A stretch of DNA of 64,000 bases. Origin: Aliivibrio sp. EL58. Its GTDB lineage: Bacteria > Pseudomonadota > Gammaproteobacteria > Enterobacterales > Vibrionaceae. Below the pieces are notes generated by a model, which saw only the letters and a program-made list of their open reading frames with translations, was not told the DNA's origin and made no database searches. Numbering within the stretch: position 1 is the stretch's first letter; every line of letters begins with the position of its first letter. Shown here one piece after another: positions 9,394 through 18,709 of the stretch. Location: contig NZ_OMPC01000001.1 of the NCBI RefSeq assembly GCF_900312675.1, positions 409,140 through 473,139 on the forward strand, in the 5' to 3' direction. Made by a program: the position numbers and the translations under genes.

Positions 9394-9424
9394 AAACGCC
9401 TAAAGAAACTCACTTTAGGCGTTT
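9394..9424. terminator. Bidirectional terminator between nemA and the Usp gene
   Basis: AAACGCCTAAAG (9394-9405) pairs perfectly with CTTTAGGCGTTT (9413-9424). The same 11-bp stem recurs in the hairpin at 12184-12212. Confidence 0.85.
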
Positions 9425-9459
9425 CATTCACTTCTAACTTTCTACTTAAATATCAATAG

Positions 9460-10305
9460 TTAACGTATTAACAGCAAAGGCACCTCACTTTTTATTAATA
9501 CCTTGGTTGTGTTACTGCCTAAAAAAAACTGTCTTAGCGTTGAATGTCCATAAGCCCCCATTACCATCATGCCTATCTGGTGATCTTTCTGGTACTTCAG
9601 CAAAGCATCATCAACAGATCCTGACAGTATGTCTTCATGCACACTAAGTCCTGCATTTTTTAATTTAATGGCCGCTTTCTCAAAAGCCGCACTTTTTTCT
9701 GCAAAATCATCCACCATCACTAAATGACAATCCAATCCCAAAAGCAGAGGCGTATTGATTGCTTTTTCAATCAGTTTTTCACTCGTTGGACTGCCATCAA
9801 AAGCAATGAGATAAGACGTTGGGATAGAAAATGGCGCATTCATCACTAACGTATGGGATTTAATAGAACGAATCACACTCTCAAGTTGAGAGCCTATCGT
9901 TTTATTACTGCCCTGCTCTTCACCTAATTTACCAATCACTAATACTCTTAGTTCATTTTCTAAATCAATCAGGCTTTCCAGTAAACTTCCATGACGTTGT
10001 AGTTGAACAACATGGCTAATGCCTTTATTCATGACCCATTCAGCCGCTTCTTCCAGCAATTGCTTTCCATGCTTGAGTGCGACTTTACTGCGAGCTTCAT
10101 CCAATTTTGCAAGTTCATTAAGCAACTCTTCTTGGCTGCCTAATCCTATTTGCCCTGAAAGCTCACTCACAACAGGTCTGGTCGTTTTATCAAGAGCGTG
10201 CAATAAGACAAGCGGCGCATTAATCTTAGATGCAACCCATGCACTCGCTTCACACGTTGCAAGCGTCATCGGAGAACCATCAATACAAGCTATTATATTT
10301 TTCAT
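9460..10305 (-). CDS. Tandem-domain universal stress protein
   Basis: This 281-residue cytoplasmic protein consists of two Usp domains (about 1-140 and 155-281). Both carry an ATP-binding pattern of the G-2x-G-9x-G(S/T) type: GKLGEEQGSNKTIGS in the first and GAYGHSTLRQFFLGSNT in the second. The N-terminal strand IIACIDGS is also typical. It lies 10 bases downstream of the SulP transporter gene on the same strand, and pairing of SulP anion transporters with Usp proteins suggests co-expression. Nucleotide-dependent regulation of the transporter is an inference only. Confidence 0.88.
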   Translation of the reverse strand: MKNIIACIDGSPMTLATCEASAWVASKINAPLVLLHALDKTTRPVVSELSGQIGLGSQEELLNELAKLDEARSKVALKHGKQLLEEAAEWVMNKGISHVVQLQRHGSLLESLIDLENELRVLVIGKLGEEQGSNKTIGSQLESVIRSIKSHTLVMNAPFSIPTSYLIAFDGSPTSEKLIEKAINTPLLLGLDCHLVMVDDFAEKSAAFEKAAIKLKNAGLSVHEDILSGSVDDALLKYQKDHQIGMMVMGAYGHSTLRQFFLGSNTTKVLIKSEVPLLLIR

Positions 10306-10315
10306 TTTCTAATCC

Positions 10316-11803
10316 TTAATGTCCGGCCAATAGTTTTTCAACTTCTTCTGGTTTGTCATGTACACCAAATTTATCAACAATCGTCTGGGTTGCTTGGTTC
10401 ATTCCGATAAGCTCGACTTGAGTCCCCTCTCGGCGAAACTTGACCACCACTTTATCCAATGCAGAGACTGACGTAACATCCCAGAAATGCGCAGCCGATA
10501 AATCAATCGTCACGCTCTCGATCACTTCTTTAAAATCAAAAGAAGTAATAAATTTATCCGATGAGGCGAAAAACACTTGCCCTATTACGGTATATTCACG
10601 CGATTTATGTGCGTCCGAATTAGTCTTTATCACCATCATACGACTGATTTTATTTGCAAAGAACAATGACGCAAGCAAGACACCGACCAGAACACCAATA
10701 GCTAAATTATGCGTCATTACCACAATAATCACCGTGGCTAACATAACAATATTAGTTGATATTGGGTGCTTTCTTAAATCAGTAATTGAACTCCATGAAA
10801 AAGTACCGATAGATACCATTATCATCACAGCAACTAAGGCTGCCATTGGGATTTGTTTTAACCACGGACCAAGAAAAACCACCATAATTAACAAAAACAC
10901 GCCAGCAGATAACGTTGATAAACGTCCACGGCCGCCCGACTTTATATTAATCATTGATTGTCCGATCATCGCACAACCTGCCATACCACCAAGAAAACCC
11001 GTAAAGATATTGGCAAGCCCTTGGCCTTTACACTCGCGGTTTTTATCGCTGCTGGTATCGGTGAGATCATCGACAATCGTTGCTGTCATCATGGATTCTA
11101 ATAAACCCACCACAGCCAAACCAATAGAATACGGCAAGATAATTAATAGCGTTTCTAGGTTTAAAGGCACATCAGGCCATAAGAAAATTGGCAAGGTATC
11201 AGGTAAGTTCCCCATGTCTCCCACGGTACGAATATCAATATTAAATGACATCGAAATGGCGGTTAATACGATAATACAGACTAAAGGCGAAGGAATTAAT
11301 TTACCGACAACCGGTAGGTATGGGAACAGATAGATAATCCCTAAACCGGCGGCTGTCATGGCGTAAACATGCCAAGTTACATTGGTTAATTCAGGAAGTT
11401 GCGCCATAAAAATAAGTATGGCTAACGCATTCACAAAACCGGTAACCACTGAGCGAGAAACAAAACGCATCAAGCTACCGAGTTTTAAATAACCCGCTAA
11501 AATCTGTAGTACACCAGTAAGAACCGTCACAGCAAGTAAGTATTCTAGCCCGTGTTCTTTAACTAATGTGACCATCAATAGTGCCATTGCACCCGTCGCG
11601 GCTGAGATCATCCCAGAGCGACCGCCAGTAAAAGCAATAACAACTGAAATACTGAAAGAAGCGTATAACCCAATTTTAGGATCAACACCTGCGATAATAG
11701 AAAAAGCGATGGCTTCAGGGATTAGAGCAAGAGCAACAACGATGCCCGCAAGGAGATCACCACGGATATTAGACATCCAGTCAATTTTGAAATTTTTAAA
11801 CAT
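10316..11803 (-). CDS. SulP-family anion transporter with STAS domain
   Basis: This 495-residue inner-membrane carrier has the SulP core. The motif [19 protein letters not shown] opens the protein, and about 12-14 membrane segments follow. The conserved [20 protein letters not shown] loop lies in the middle. The C-terminal STAS domain (about 400-495) includes the anti-sigma-factor-antagonist-like stretch [20 protein letters not shown]. Substrates in this family are sulfate, bicarbonate or organic anions and cannot be told from sequence here. It is the first gene of a two-gene unit with the Usp protein, and a 440-base region without genes lies upstream. Confidence 0.9.
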   Translation of the reverse strand: MFKNFKIDWMSNIRGDLLAGIVVALALIPEAIAFSIIAGVDPKIGLYASFSISVVIAFTGGRSGMISAATGAMALLMVTLVKEHGLEYLLAVTVLTGVLQILAGYLKLGSLMRFVSRSVVTGFVNALAILIFMAQLPELTNVTWHVYAMTAAGLGIIYLFPYLPVVGKLIPSPLVCIIVLTAISMSFNIDIRTVGDMGNLPDTLPIFLWPDVPLNLETLLIILPYSIGLAVVGLLESMMTATIVDDLTDTSSDKNRECKGQGLANIFTGFLGGMAGCAMIGQSMINIKSGGRGRLSTLSAGVFLLIMVVFLGPWLKQIPMAALVAVMIMVSIGTFSWSSITDLRKHPISTNIVMLATVIIVVMTHNLAIGVLVGVLLASLFFANKISRMMVIKTNSDAHKSREYTVIGQVFFASSDKFITSFDFKEVIESVTIDLSAAHFWDVTSVSALDKVVVKFRREGTQVELIGMNQATQTIVDKFGVHDKPEEVEKLLAGH

Positions 11804-12183
11804 TGAATTCTCAATTTATGCACGGCAATACGCACCAGAGATAGATCTGGGGTGTAAATAGGTGCTTCTTTGATAAAATTTTGGCGCGGAAAAGTAGCCG
11901 AAAGTACGGCAAAGAATTAACAAGCGCAAAGAGTTAAGCCGAATACTCAGTCGAGTACAGTGCTTAGGTTAGCAATGAGAGCTATAGGGGGGATGGAGCG
12001 TTTAAGGCGGCGTAATTAACACAGTGATCAATATCCTCTAAATCAAACAGGAGGCCAGTGTATATTTACGAGGGAATCAATTCAATTTCCATTATCAGAA
12101 TCTATGATTACATGATTATCATTTAAGGAACGCTAGTCGCCATTTTTATAAGCACAAAATGATACAACCAATTCAAAAACGGA
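11804..12183. other. Intergenic region upstream of the SulP gene, no supported gene
   Basis: No convincing coding frame was found on either strand. The region presumably carries the SulP promoter and leader. A short imperfect hairpin (CCAGA ... TCTGG, 11836-11851) lies about 35 bases before the SulP start. A purine-rich AGGAGG followed three bases later by GTG opens a 22-codon frame at 12058-12126, but this is probably chance. Confidence 0.4.
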
Positions 12184-12212
12184 AACGCCTAAAGTTATTA
12201 GCTTTAGGCGTT
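12184..12212 (-). terminator. Hairpin terminator of the EamA/acetyltransferase unit
   Basis: AACGCCTAAAG (12184-12194) pairs perfectly with CTTTAGGCGTT (12202-12212) around a 7-base loop, 34 bases past the acetyltransferase stop. The stem is identical to that of the hairpin at 9394-9424. Confidence 0.7.
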
Positions 12213-12245
12213 ACTTCTAACAAAACACGATTAAAAAACCGAGTG

Positions 12246-12677
12246 TTATAACTTCATGTGTAAGATTGGAAATGGTTTTCCCATATCATCAAGTTCAGAA
12301 CGTGATTCAACTTTAAAACCCATATGTTGATAAAAGCCAACTGCTTGTGGATTTTGTTCATTCACATCCACACTCTTGGCATTCAGCTCATTCACAGCAT
12401 AGGTTAATAATGCTGTCCCAATTCCCTCCCCTCTTGCTTCGTTTAGAATAAATAACATTTCAATTTTTTGATTTAGTACACCGACAAAACCAAGAATCGC
12501 ACCATCATTATTCTTTATACAACGCAAAATTACTGCAGGAAATGCATGTTCCATGATAATAGGTTTAAAAAACTCAATATCTTCATCACTAATAAAGCCA
12601 TGAGTTGCTCGGACTGAATTTTCCCAAACAGACAGCATTTCTGCATAATATTCAGGAAGCACATTTTCGATAATCAT
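12246..12677 (-). CDS. GNAT-family N-acetyltransferase (YjaB-like)
   Basis: This 143-residue acetyltransferase has the acetyl-CoA pyrophosphate loop ARGEGIGTALL in the middle. The C-terminal VNEQNPQAVGFYQHMGF followed by SELDDMGKPFPIL closely resembles E. coli YjaB. The N-terminal AEMLSVWENSVRATHGFI is also YjaB-like. I use ATG 12677, with GTGAG about eight bases upstream. Longer frames reach 12776 and would overlap the EamA gene. Its substrate is unknown. It directly follows the EamA exporter gene, suggesting one transcript. Confidence 0.82.
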   Translation of the reverse strand: MIIENVLPEYYAEMLSVWENSVRATHGFISDEDIEFFKPIIMEHAFPAVILRCIKNNDGAILGFVGVLNQKIEMLFILNEARGEGIGTALLTYAVNELNAKSVDVNEQNPQAVGFYQHMGFKVESRSELDDMGKPFPILHMKL

Positions 12678-12729
12678 ATTATTCTCACTTAAACGGATCA
12701 TATTGATATATGCAGCCGCGAACTTACTA

Positions 12730-13605
12730 TTATACACCTTTTTTAGACATAAATTTAGACGCAAATCCAGTAACAAACATGGTGCCTATCACCACGAGAA
12801 CCGTACCTATAATGGCATTTATCCCAACAGTTTCCCATAAAAATAAGTAGCCCCATAAAATCCCAAAAACAGGAATAATAAAGGTAACAGTTAAGGCTGA
12901 AGAAGCGCCAAGCTCTTTAATCAGTCTAAAATACAACAAGTACGCTAAACCCGTACACACAGCACCAAGGGCAAATACAGCGAAAACAATATCTACACTC
13001 ACCACTTCTCTTACTGGCATAAAAGGAACAAGCGGTAACACCAAGATAACAGAAGCCCACATACTGCCGTGTGCGTTATTAAACGGCTCAACGCTTGGTG
13101 CATTTTTGGCATAATTAGTTGCAACACCATAGCTAAATGCGCCCATTAAGGCTGCAATCATCGGGATAATGGCTTCATCACCAACATTAATCGCCTCCCA
13201 TCCAACCAGAACGCTAACCCCGATCATACCTAGAACCAAACCAAATACGACCTCTTTGGTTAACCAAGTTCGAGTCCATACCGCCCCAATAATCGCACCC
13301 CAAATTGGAGCGGTAGAATTAAGAATAGCTAAAGTAGATACATTTAAAATTTGTGCAGAATAAGCAAATAATAAGAAAGGTAGTGCTGAATTAAACAACC
13401 CCAAAATAAGGAAGTGTTTAATATTTGACATAAAGTGTAGGGATTTTTTCAGAAAGAAAGAAACAACAAATAGAGTCAATGCGGCGAAAGCAACCCGTGT
13501 CTCAATTAATACCGCAGGCCCTAACGGGTTTGCTGCAATTCTAACAAATAAAAATGAACCGCCCCACAACGCAGCTAAGGTAAATAAACTTAATATATTA
13601 ATCAT
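12730..13605 (-). CDS. EamA/DMT-family transporter
   Basis: This 291-residue drug/metabolite transporter has ten predicted membrane helices in two homologous halves. The first starts with LAALWGGSFLFVRIAANPLGP and carries LNSTAPIWGAIIGAV; the second ends with FIIPVFGILWGYLFLWETVG. Such PAPP-like segments are typical of EamA exporters of amino acids or other metabolites. The ATG at 13605, with GGGA six bases upstream, is preferred to a TTG at 13617. The substrate cannot be assigned. The acetyltransferase gene follows 52 bases later. Confidence 0.88.
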   Translation of the reverse strand: MINILSLFTLAALWGGSFLFVRIAANPLGPAVLIETRVAFAALTLFVVSFFLKKSLHFMSNIKHFLILGLFNSALPFLLFAYSAQILNVSTLAILNSTAPIWGAIIGAVWTRTWLTKEVVFGLVLGMIGVSVLVGWEAINVGDEAIIPMIAALMGAFSYGVATNYAKNAPSVEPFNNAHGSMWASVILVLPLVPFMPVREVVSVDIVFAVFALGAVCTGLAYLLYFRLIKELGASSALTVTFIIPVFGILWGYLFLWETVGINAIIGTVLVVIGTMFVTGFASKFMSKKGV

Positions 13606-13686
13606 CCATGATCCCAAACTGTGGGTAATTTTTTAGTGTGGTTGATAATGACAAATTACTCAACCACATAAACTAAAAAATGCTTT

Positions 13687-14061
13687 CTAACGCTCGCCTT
13701 GCACTTCAAAGTCATCAGAAATTAAACGCGCTTTACCATCGTCTTGAATTGTCCAATGTTCACGGTGTACAACACCAAATGCTTTGTTCATCGTCCAATT
13801 CGCCGTTAATAGATAGCCATCTTCACCGATTGGCTCCCATTTAACCTCTGTATAATCAACATCAGCAAAACCTTGATCCATAATGTTTTGCCAAAATACT
13901 TGGATCTCTTCACGGCCTGTAAATGTACCAAATGGGCGTGCTTCCATCACCGTACCTTCAGCGTATTGTGCTGCACAACCTGCTGCATTTTGAGAATTAA
14001 AAGCCTGTTGCCATGCTGAAATACCGGCTTTGCATGCTGCTAAAATTTGTTCTTGAGTCAT
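13687..14061 (-). CDS. SnoaL/NTF2-like fold protein
   Basis: This 124-residue single-domain protein has the alpha+beta cone pattern: helices ILAACKAGISAWQQAFNSQNAAGCAAQYAEG, then VMEARPFGTFTGREEIQVFWQ and alternating strands. Members act as small isomerases/hydrolases or have no known reaction. The ATG at 14061 has a clear ribosome site AGGAGA, and the 21 upstream codons are not needed. It is divergent from a LysR gene, which probably controls it. No export signal. Confidence 0.82.
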   Translation of the reverse strand: MTQEQILAACKAGISAWQQAFNSQNAAGCAAQYAEGTVMEARPFGTFTGREEIQVFWQNIMDQGFADVDYTEVKWEPIGEDGYLLTANWTMNKAFGVVHREHWTIQDDGKARLISDDFEVQGER

Positions 14062-14176
14062 GATTGTTTCTCCTAATATTTGTATGAAGTGAACTATACG
14101 TGCATTATTGAGATTGAAAAACAAACCAATAAGAAATCACTGTTTAATAAAATAGAACAATAGGATTTAAAAGAGC

Positions 14177-15043
14177 ATGAATAAGCTTAAACAAATGACC
14201 CTTTTTATGACGATTGTTGAAACAGGATCAATCACTAAAGCGGCTGAAAAATTAGAACTGTCTAAGTCAGTTATTAGCCAACACTTAAAACAACTAGAGC
14301 ATGAACTTGCTATTCCATTACTCAAACGTACGACAAGAAAACAATCACTCACCGCCTCTGGAGAGCATTTCTATCTACAATGTTGTGAGATGCACAAATT
14401 AGCAGAAAAGGCATGGAGTGATATCTTACATCAGCAAGAATCGCCTCAAGGGAAATTGTCTGTCACCGCTCCGCACGCCTTAATGAACAGCATTGTTATA
14501 CCGGCTCTTAGCTCCGTATTTAACACGCACAAAGAAGTGGAACTAAACTTAATTGCGCATGATGGACAGCTTGATTTAATGCAAGAAGAAATCGACCTAG
14601 CTATCCGTGTTGGTGAATCAAAATTAAGTAACCTAAAGCAAAAGCGCATTGGAACCATACAAGACGTATTGTGTATCGCCAAAGACTATCCAGAATTTAC
14701 TATTGATAGCATTGAAGCTTTGCCTTATGCTGCAAACCACTGGCAATCAAAGCAAATTTCGCATCAGCTAGTAAATACAACAACAAAAAACGCCCGCGTT
14801 ATACACTTTATCGCAGCGCATCAAGTCAACACGGTTCAAAATAGTTTAGCGTTAATAAAAAATGGGTTCGGAATTGGGCTTCTTCCTGAGTTTATCTATT
14901 TGCAACATCAAGATGAGTTAAAAGAAGTATTACCTACTTATGAAATGAAAGCGTCTAATGTCTATGCGCTTCATCCCTTTCATGGCCAAGTTCCGATTAG
15001 TGTAAGAATGGCAATTGATGCCATTGAAAGGGCATTAGCCTAG
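14177..15043 (+). CDS. LysR-family regulator
   Basis: This 288-aa LysR regulator has its HTH at about residues 17-40 (GSITKAAEKLELSKSVISQHLKQLE), then TTRKQSLTASGEHFY in the wing. An effector domain starts near residue 90 (GKLSVTAPHALMNSIVIPAL). The start ATG is 115 bases from the SnoaL-like gene, which is divergent. By layout it regulates that gene and itself. The ligand is unknown. Confidence 0.86.
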   Translation: MNKLKQMTLFMTIVETGSITKAAEKLELSKSVISQHLKQLEHELAIPLLKRTTRKQSLTASGEHFYLQCCEMHKLAEKAWSDILHQQESPQGKLSVTAPHALMNSIVIPALSSVFNTHKEVELNLIAHDGQLDLMQEEIDLAIRVGESKLSNLKQKRIGTIQDVLCIAKDYPEFTIDSIEALPYAANHWQSKQISHQLVNTTTKNARVIHFIAAHQVNTVQNSLALIKNGFGIGLLPEFIYLQHQDELKEVLPTYEMKASNVYALHPFHGQVPISVRMAIDAIERALA

Positions 15044-15181
15044 TTATCGACCTATACACTTCATTTTATTCATTGAATCATGCGTTGTCTCAATATTTAG
15101 CAAAGCACCAACCAAAGAAAAAGGTATTATGTACGGATACATTTATTACCTACTAACCCCCTATATTCAAAGGAAAAAATC

Positions 15182-15574
15182 ATGAAAATTCGTTTTTATC
15201 TTTTTGCAGCACTCGCTATGACGTCACTTTTTGGCTGCGCAGAAGGCGAACAATCTCTAAAAGTAACAGCAAGCGCATACACATCAAGTGTTGGTGAAAC
15301 CGATGACACGCCAAATCTTGCGGCTTGGGGTGATACATTAAAACCAGGAATGAAATCAATTGCGGTATCAAGAGATCTTATCGATATGGGCCTTACTCAT
15401 AATCAAGAAGTAACAATCGAAGGACTTGATGGCACATACCTAGTGTTAGATAAGATGAATAAGCGCTGGAAAAAGAAGATTGATATTTACATGGGTGAAG
15501 ATGTTGAGAAAGCAAGACAATGGGGTAAAAAAGAAGTCGTTATCCATTGGACTGTAGAAGAAGAAAAGAAGTAG
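15182..15574 (+). CDS. Lipoprotein with 3D (MltA-like double-psi barrel) domain
   Basis: This 130-residue protein begins with a lipoprotein signal ending in the lipobox LFGC (Cys19). The mature part carries the 3D-domain pattern: VTASAYTSSVGETDDTPNLAAWGD, then SIAVSRDLIDMGL and finally DKMNKRWKKKIDIYMG. The aspartates and the terminal DIYMG are the signature of the family found at the C-terminus of lytic transglycosylases. A role at the peptidoglycan is therefore plausible, although the catalytic MltA barrel is absent. The ribosome site AAAGGAAAA precedes the ATG, and a strong terminator follows. Confidence 0.85.
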   Translation: MKIRFYLFAALAMTSLFGCAEGEQSLKVTASAYTSSVGETDDTPNLAAWGDTLKPGMKSIAVSRDLIDMGLTHNQEVTIEGLDGTYLVLDKMNKRWKKKIDIYMGEDVEKARQWGKKEVVIHWTVEEEKK

Positions 15575-15608
15575 ACACTTAATAACTATCACTTCAACAC
15601 TTTCAATT

Positions 15609-15640
15609 AAAGTGGCCTCGTAATGAGGCCACTTTTTTAT
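15609..15640. terminator. Strong bidirectional terminator
   Basis: AAAGTGGCCTC (15609-15619) pairs with GAGGCCACTTT (15625-15635), with a T run beyond. It separates the 3D lipoprotein gene from the convergent phoX-like gene. Confidence 0.92.
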
Positions 15641-15657
15641 ATCTAAATATAGCGATC

Positions 15658-17523
15658 CTAACTGCCGATCACACCACCATTATCTTTAGTCACCATCACA
15701 ATAGTTGAGCGTGGTTTGCTATCTCCCCCTTGAGGGAAGTGTCCAGATGGATGCTGCACACCAACAAACATGGTTTTTTGATCTTCAGAAAAAGTAAGTC
15801 CGGTAATTTCACAGCCAATTGGCCCAGTTAAGAAACGACGCACTTCGCCTGTTTCAGGATCACCACACAACATTTGATTATTACCCTGTCCTGCAAAGTC
15901 CCCTTTGTTTGAGTAATTACCATCAGTTTGAATCCATAGACGTCCTGCTTTATCAAAACCAATACCATCAGGACTATTAAACATATTGTCTTTATTGATG
16001 TTGTCACTGCCAGCGTACAAATTGCCTTTATGAACCGTTGGGTTCCCTGCTATTAGGTACAAATCCCATTGGAATGTATCACTCACATGATTTGCATTAG
16101 TTGGTGCCCAACGCACAATTTGACCATAATGGTTTTCAGCTCGTGGATTAACGCCATCGACATCTTGACCTTCTTTTACCCCACGATATTTATTATTCGT
16201 TAATGTACAGAAAACGTGTTTTTTATCTGGATGAATGGCAACCCATTCAGGCCTGTCCATTGTGGTTGCGCCCACTTGTGTTGCTGCTCGACGAGCAAAA
16301 ATCATCACTTCAGCTTGGCTATTAAATCCGTTTTCTTTGGTTAAACCATTCTTACCATAAGTGAGTTCTAGCCATTGGCCATCGCCTTCTAACTTATCGT
16401 CTTTCATTGTAAATTTAGCAACGTACAAGGAGCCTTCTTCAAGAAGGTTACGATTGGCTGCGTTATTACCTTCTTGGTATTTATCTTTTGATACGAATTT
16501 ATACAAATGCTCGCCACGTTCATCATCACCAAGATACACCACGACATGACCATCATCATTCACCACTAATGCGGCATTTTCATGTTTAAATCGACCTAGC
16601 GCTGTTCGTTTTAATGGGGTTGAGGTTGGATCATTCGGATCAATTTCAACCACCCAGCCAAAACGATTTGGTTCATTCGGATTTTTAACCACATCAAAGC
16701 GATCATCAAAATTATGCCATTGATAATCACTTTGCTCTGCTTTAATACCATAACGTTTATCATCGGCAGTTAAGGTTGCGTTTTGCTCTGAACCAAAGAA
16801 ATCATTAAAATTTTCTTCACAAGTTAAATAAGTGCCCCACGGCGTTTCACCATTTGCACAGTTATTGAAAGTACCTAATACTTTTTTACCTGTTGGGTCA
16901 GCTTTGGTTTTTAATAAATTGTGGCCAGCTGCAGGGCCTGTTACTAACATCTCTGTATTTGCGGTAATACGGCGATTTGCTTTACCTGTTGGATCCATCA
17001 TCCATTGACCGTTCTTTCTTACGATTTCAACAATGGTAATTCCTACCGCAGCTTGTGCTTTGGCAACATCATCTGCCGTCATCGCTTTGCCTTGATGTGC
17101 AAACAAGTATTCATAATTGGTGTATTCATTATTGACTGCAAGAATGGCGCGATCTTTTGATAAAGGGAATACACTCATACCATCGGTATTATCACCAAAT
17201 TGCAGTGCTTGTGCTTTTGAGCCTTGCTTACCGTTAGGGTTAAATTGAGGTGCGTTAGCAAAGATTGGGTCCCCCCACGACATCAACGTACTAGAGCTAT
17301 AACCTTTAGGAAGAAGGATAGAATCACTGGTAGAAGTGGTAATGGCCTCAAAATTTAATAATGAACTATCCATGCTACCTGCAATGGCTTTCGCTACTGG
17401 ATTTAACGCTAAAAAAGCGCCTGCACCTGCCGCCGCGGTTCCCATTAAAAAACCTCGACGAGATAAACGTGCATTAACCATGTTGCTAAAATCTGATTCT
17501 TTCTCTACAAACTTATTCATCAT
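15658..17523 (-). CDS. PhoX-family (DUF839) Tat-exported phosphatase-like protein
   Basis: This 621-residue protein of the PhoX family (calcium/iron-dependent alkaline phosphatases with a beta-propeller) has a twin-arginine signal SRRGFLMGTAAAGAGAFLAL near residue 22, so it is exported folded. Family features are the GNTPWGTYLTCEENFNDFF-like segment (here starting NGETPW), RFKHENAAL, YLGDDERGEHLYKF, PDGIGFDKAGRLWIQTDG near the end, and GCEITGLTF. Two ATGs lie in tandem, and the second (17520) has the better distance to AAGGGA. A possible Pho box lies 64 bases upstream. Phosphatase activity is inferred from family, not shown. Confidence 0.85.
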   Translation of the reverse strand: MMNKFVEKESDFSNMVNARLSRRGFLMGTAAAGAGAFLALNPVAKAIAGSMDSSLLNFEAITTSTSDSILLPKGYSSSTLMSWGDPIFANAPQFNPNGKQGSKAQALQFGDNTDGMSVFPLSKDRAILAVNNEYTNYEYLFAHQGKAMTADDVAKAQAAVGITIVEIVRKNGQWMMDPTGKANRRITANTEMLVTGPAAGHNLLKTKADPTGKKVLGTFNNCANGETPWGTYLTCEENFNDFFGSEQNATLTADDKRYGIKAEQSDYQWHNFDDRFDVVKNPNEPNRFGWVVEIDPNDPTSTPLKRTALGRFKHENAALVVNDDGHVVVYLGDDERGEHLYKFVSKDKYQEGNNAANRNLLEEGSLYVAKFTMKDDKLEGDGQWLELTYGKNGLTKENGFNSQAEVMIFARRAATQVGATTMDRPEWVAIHPDKKHVFCTLTNNKYRGVKEGQDVDGVNPRAENHYGQIVRWAPTNANHVSDTFQWDLYLIAGNPTVHKGNLYAGSDNINKDNMFNSPDGIGFDKAGRLWIQTDGNYSNKGDFAGQGNNQMLCGDPETGEVRRFLTGPIGCEITGLTFSEDQKTMFVGVQHPSGHFPQGGDSKPRSTIVMVTKDNGGVIGS

Positions 17524-17586
17524 ACTTCCCTTTTAAACTGTTATTTTTATAAGTGTATTTTTACAATCAAAGGTAGACTAAAGGTG

Positions 17587-17609
17587 CTTTATGACAGAAA
17601 TATTGAAAG
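17587..17609 (-). promoter_or_regulatory. Possible PhoB box upstream of the PhoX-family gene
   Basis: On the minus strand CTGTCATAAAG (17587-17597) is preceded by CTTTCAATATT (17599-17609), and a further CGTCATG lies at 17612-17618. CTGTCATAAAG is an ideal half-site, but the second repeat is offset by one base from exact 11-bp spacing, so the call is tentative. Confidence 0.42.
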
Positions 17610-17651
17610 GACATGACGATTTTATTGCGTATTTTTATTACTACTCTATAT

Positions 17652-17750
17652 AAAAACGATTATGAGCTAGCAACACTAGACGGTAATACTTTATTTGGTA
17701 GTAATAAGAAAGGTTATATTGATTATCCTGTTTATTGTAAAAAACAGTAA
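17652..17750 (+). pseudogene. C-terminal relic of a second old yellow enzyme gene
   Basis: A 32-codon frame ends at TAA 17750 and reads ELATLDGNTLFG, then GYIDYPVYCK. This is nearly the same as the last 30 residues of the intact enzyme at 8283-9383 (DLATLDGNTLFG, GYIDYPAYSK). Nothing upstream resembles the rest of that enzyme, so only the gene end remains. Its DNA differs at many third positions from the intact copy, pointing to an old paralogue rather than a recent duplication. Confidence 0.8.
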
Positions 17751-17960
17751 TGTAAATTAGCTTTGACAAGCATTATAGCTATTTCTAGTCTAACGCTTGA
17801 CCCGCCTATAAGTGTAGGGTTGATAATATTTAGGTCTGGCTCATAATGGGCACTTGCCTTCCAAGCCCTATCCATCTAGTATTTCTAATATATTTGCCTT
17901 TAACTCCAGAAATTTAGTTTAGGAATTAAACGTAAAATATACTGTTTTTTGATATAATAT

Positions 17961-18674
17961 CTATTCATTACATAGCTCTTCAGTAAAACCAAATCTTCGA
18001 TAGTTTGACTCTAAAGTTGGGGATACAACATAAGCTGAAAGTAACTTCATTGAAGGCTCATTAGTCACAACATCCCGAGCAATACTCCTGACATTTTCGA
18101 CACTTGCTCTTTTAATACCTCCAATCAATTTTAGTTTATTATTAACAAGATTTTCTGGGTTAGACATCACGAGTGAAATATCAAGTTCATCACCATACTT
18201 ATATGTTTTAGTTATCACTAAAGTCTTACCTTTAAATTTGGTGGTATGAAAATTATATTTTGGAAAGGTCGTATTAGAATCAATAAATTCAATTGTTCTT
18301 CTTAGGAAATCATAATTATTTCTAAGGTCAACAAGTAACTCATTTTTTTGTGATATATCAGAAATTATAAAAGAACCATCATTTATACTATCTAATATCT
18401 CTTTAGACTTACTAATATAACCATTAACTATGATTTTTAACCTTTTTCTTGGTTCACTTTTTGCAATAGGCTGTTCTAATGTTATTTTCTCATTAGTAAA
18501 TATCGTTTCAGAAACTTTACTAGTTCCATTTTCTCCTATCAATAATGGAGGCACAGAAGTAAGATCTTGATTTTTTAGATCATTTACATCTATAATTAAG
18601 CTTTTCCCAGCTACACTTAATGTAGATAAGCTAATTAAACACAAATATAAGAAACTTATTAATACTTTATTCAT
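17961..18674 (-). CDS. Exported protein of unknown function, paralogue A
   Basis: This 237-residue protein has a Sec signal peptide (about 1-22, ending SVAG). It is paralogous to the product of the gene immediately upstream. Shared segments are LTSVPPLLI near residue 40, and a long C-terminal block: IKRASVENVRSIARDV, then LLSAYVVSPTLESNYRRFGF. The last part resembles the end of a GNAT acetyltransferase (strand, helix, YRRxGF), but no acetyl-CoA loop is obvious. DNA is very AT-rich. It is the last gene of a three-gene same-strand set. Function is not recognised; a secreted effector or cell-surface protein is possible. Confidence 0.75.
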   Translation of the reverse strand: MNKVLISFLYLCLISLSTLSVAGKSLIIDVNDLKNQDLTSVPPLLIGENGTSKVSETIFTNEKITLEQPIAKSEPRKRLKIIVNGYISKSKEILDSINDGSFIISDISQKNELLVDLRNNYDFLRRTIEFIDSNTTFPKYNFHTTKFKGKTLVITKTYKYGDELDISLVMSNPENLVNNKLKLIGGIKRASVENVRSIARDVVTNEPSMKLLSAYVVSPTLESNYRRFGFTEELCNE

Positions 18675-18709
18675 AGTGTTCTGCCTATGTTAATAATTAA
18701 TTATTTTAC

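Noticed and set aside
12058-12126. A 22-codon frame starting at GTG behind a perfect AGGAGG
   Set aside because: The spacing of three bases is too short, the peptide is low-complexity (Ile/Tyr), and no promoter or terminator supports it.
17788-17794. GTCTAAC resembling an integron attC core
   Set aside because: No matching GTTRRRY partner at a suitable distance downstream, and no cassette or integrase gene nearby.
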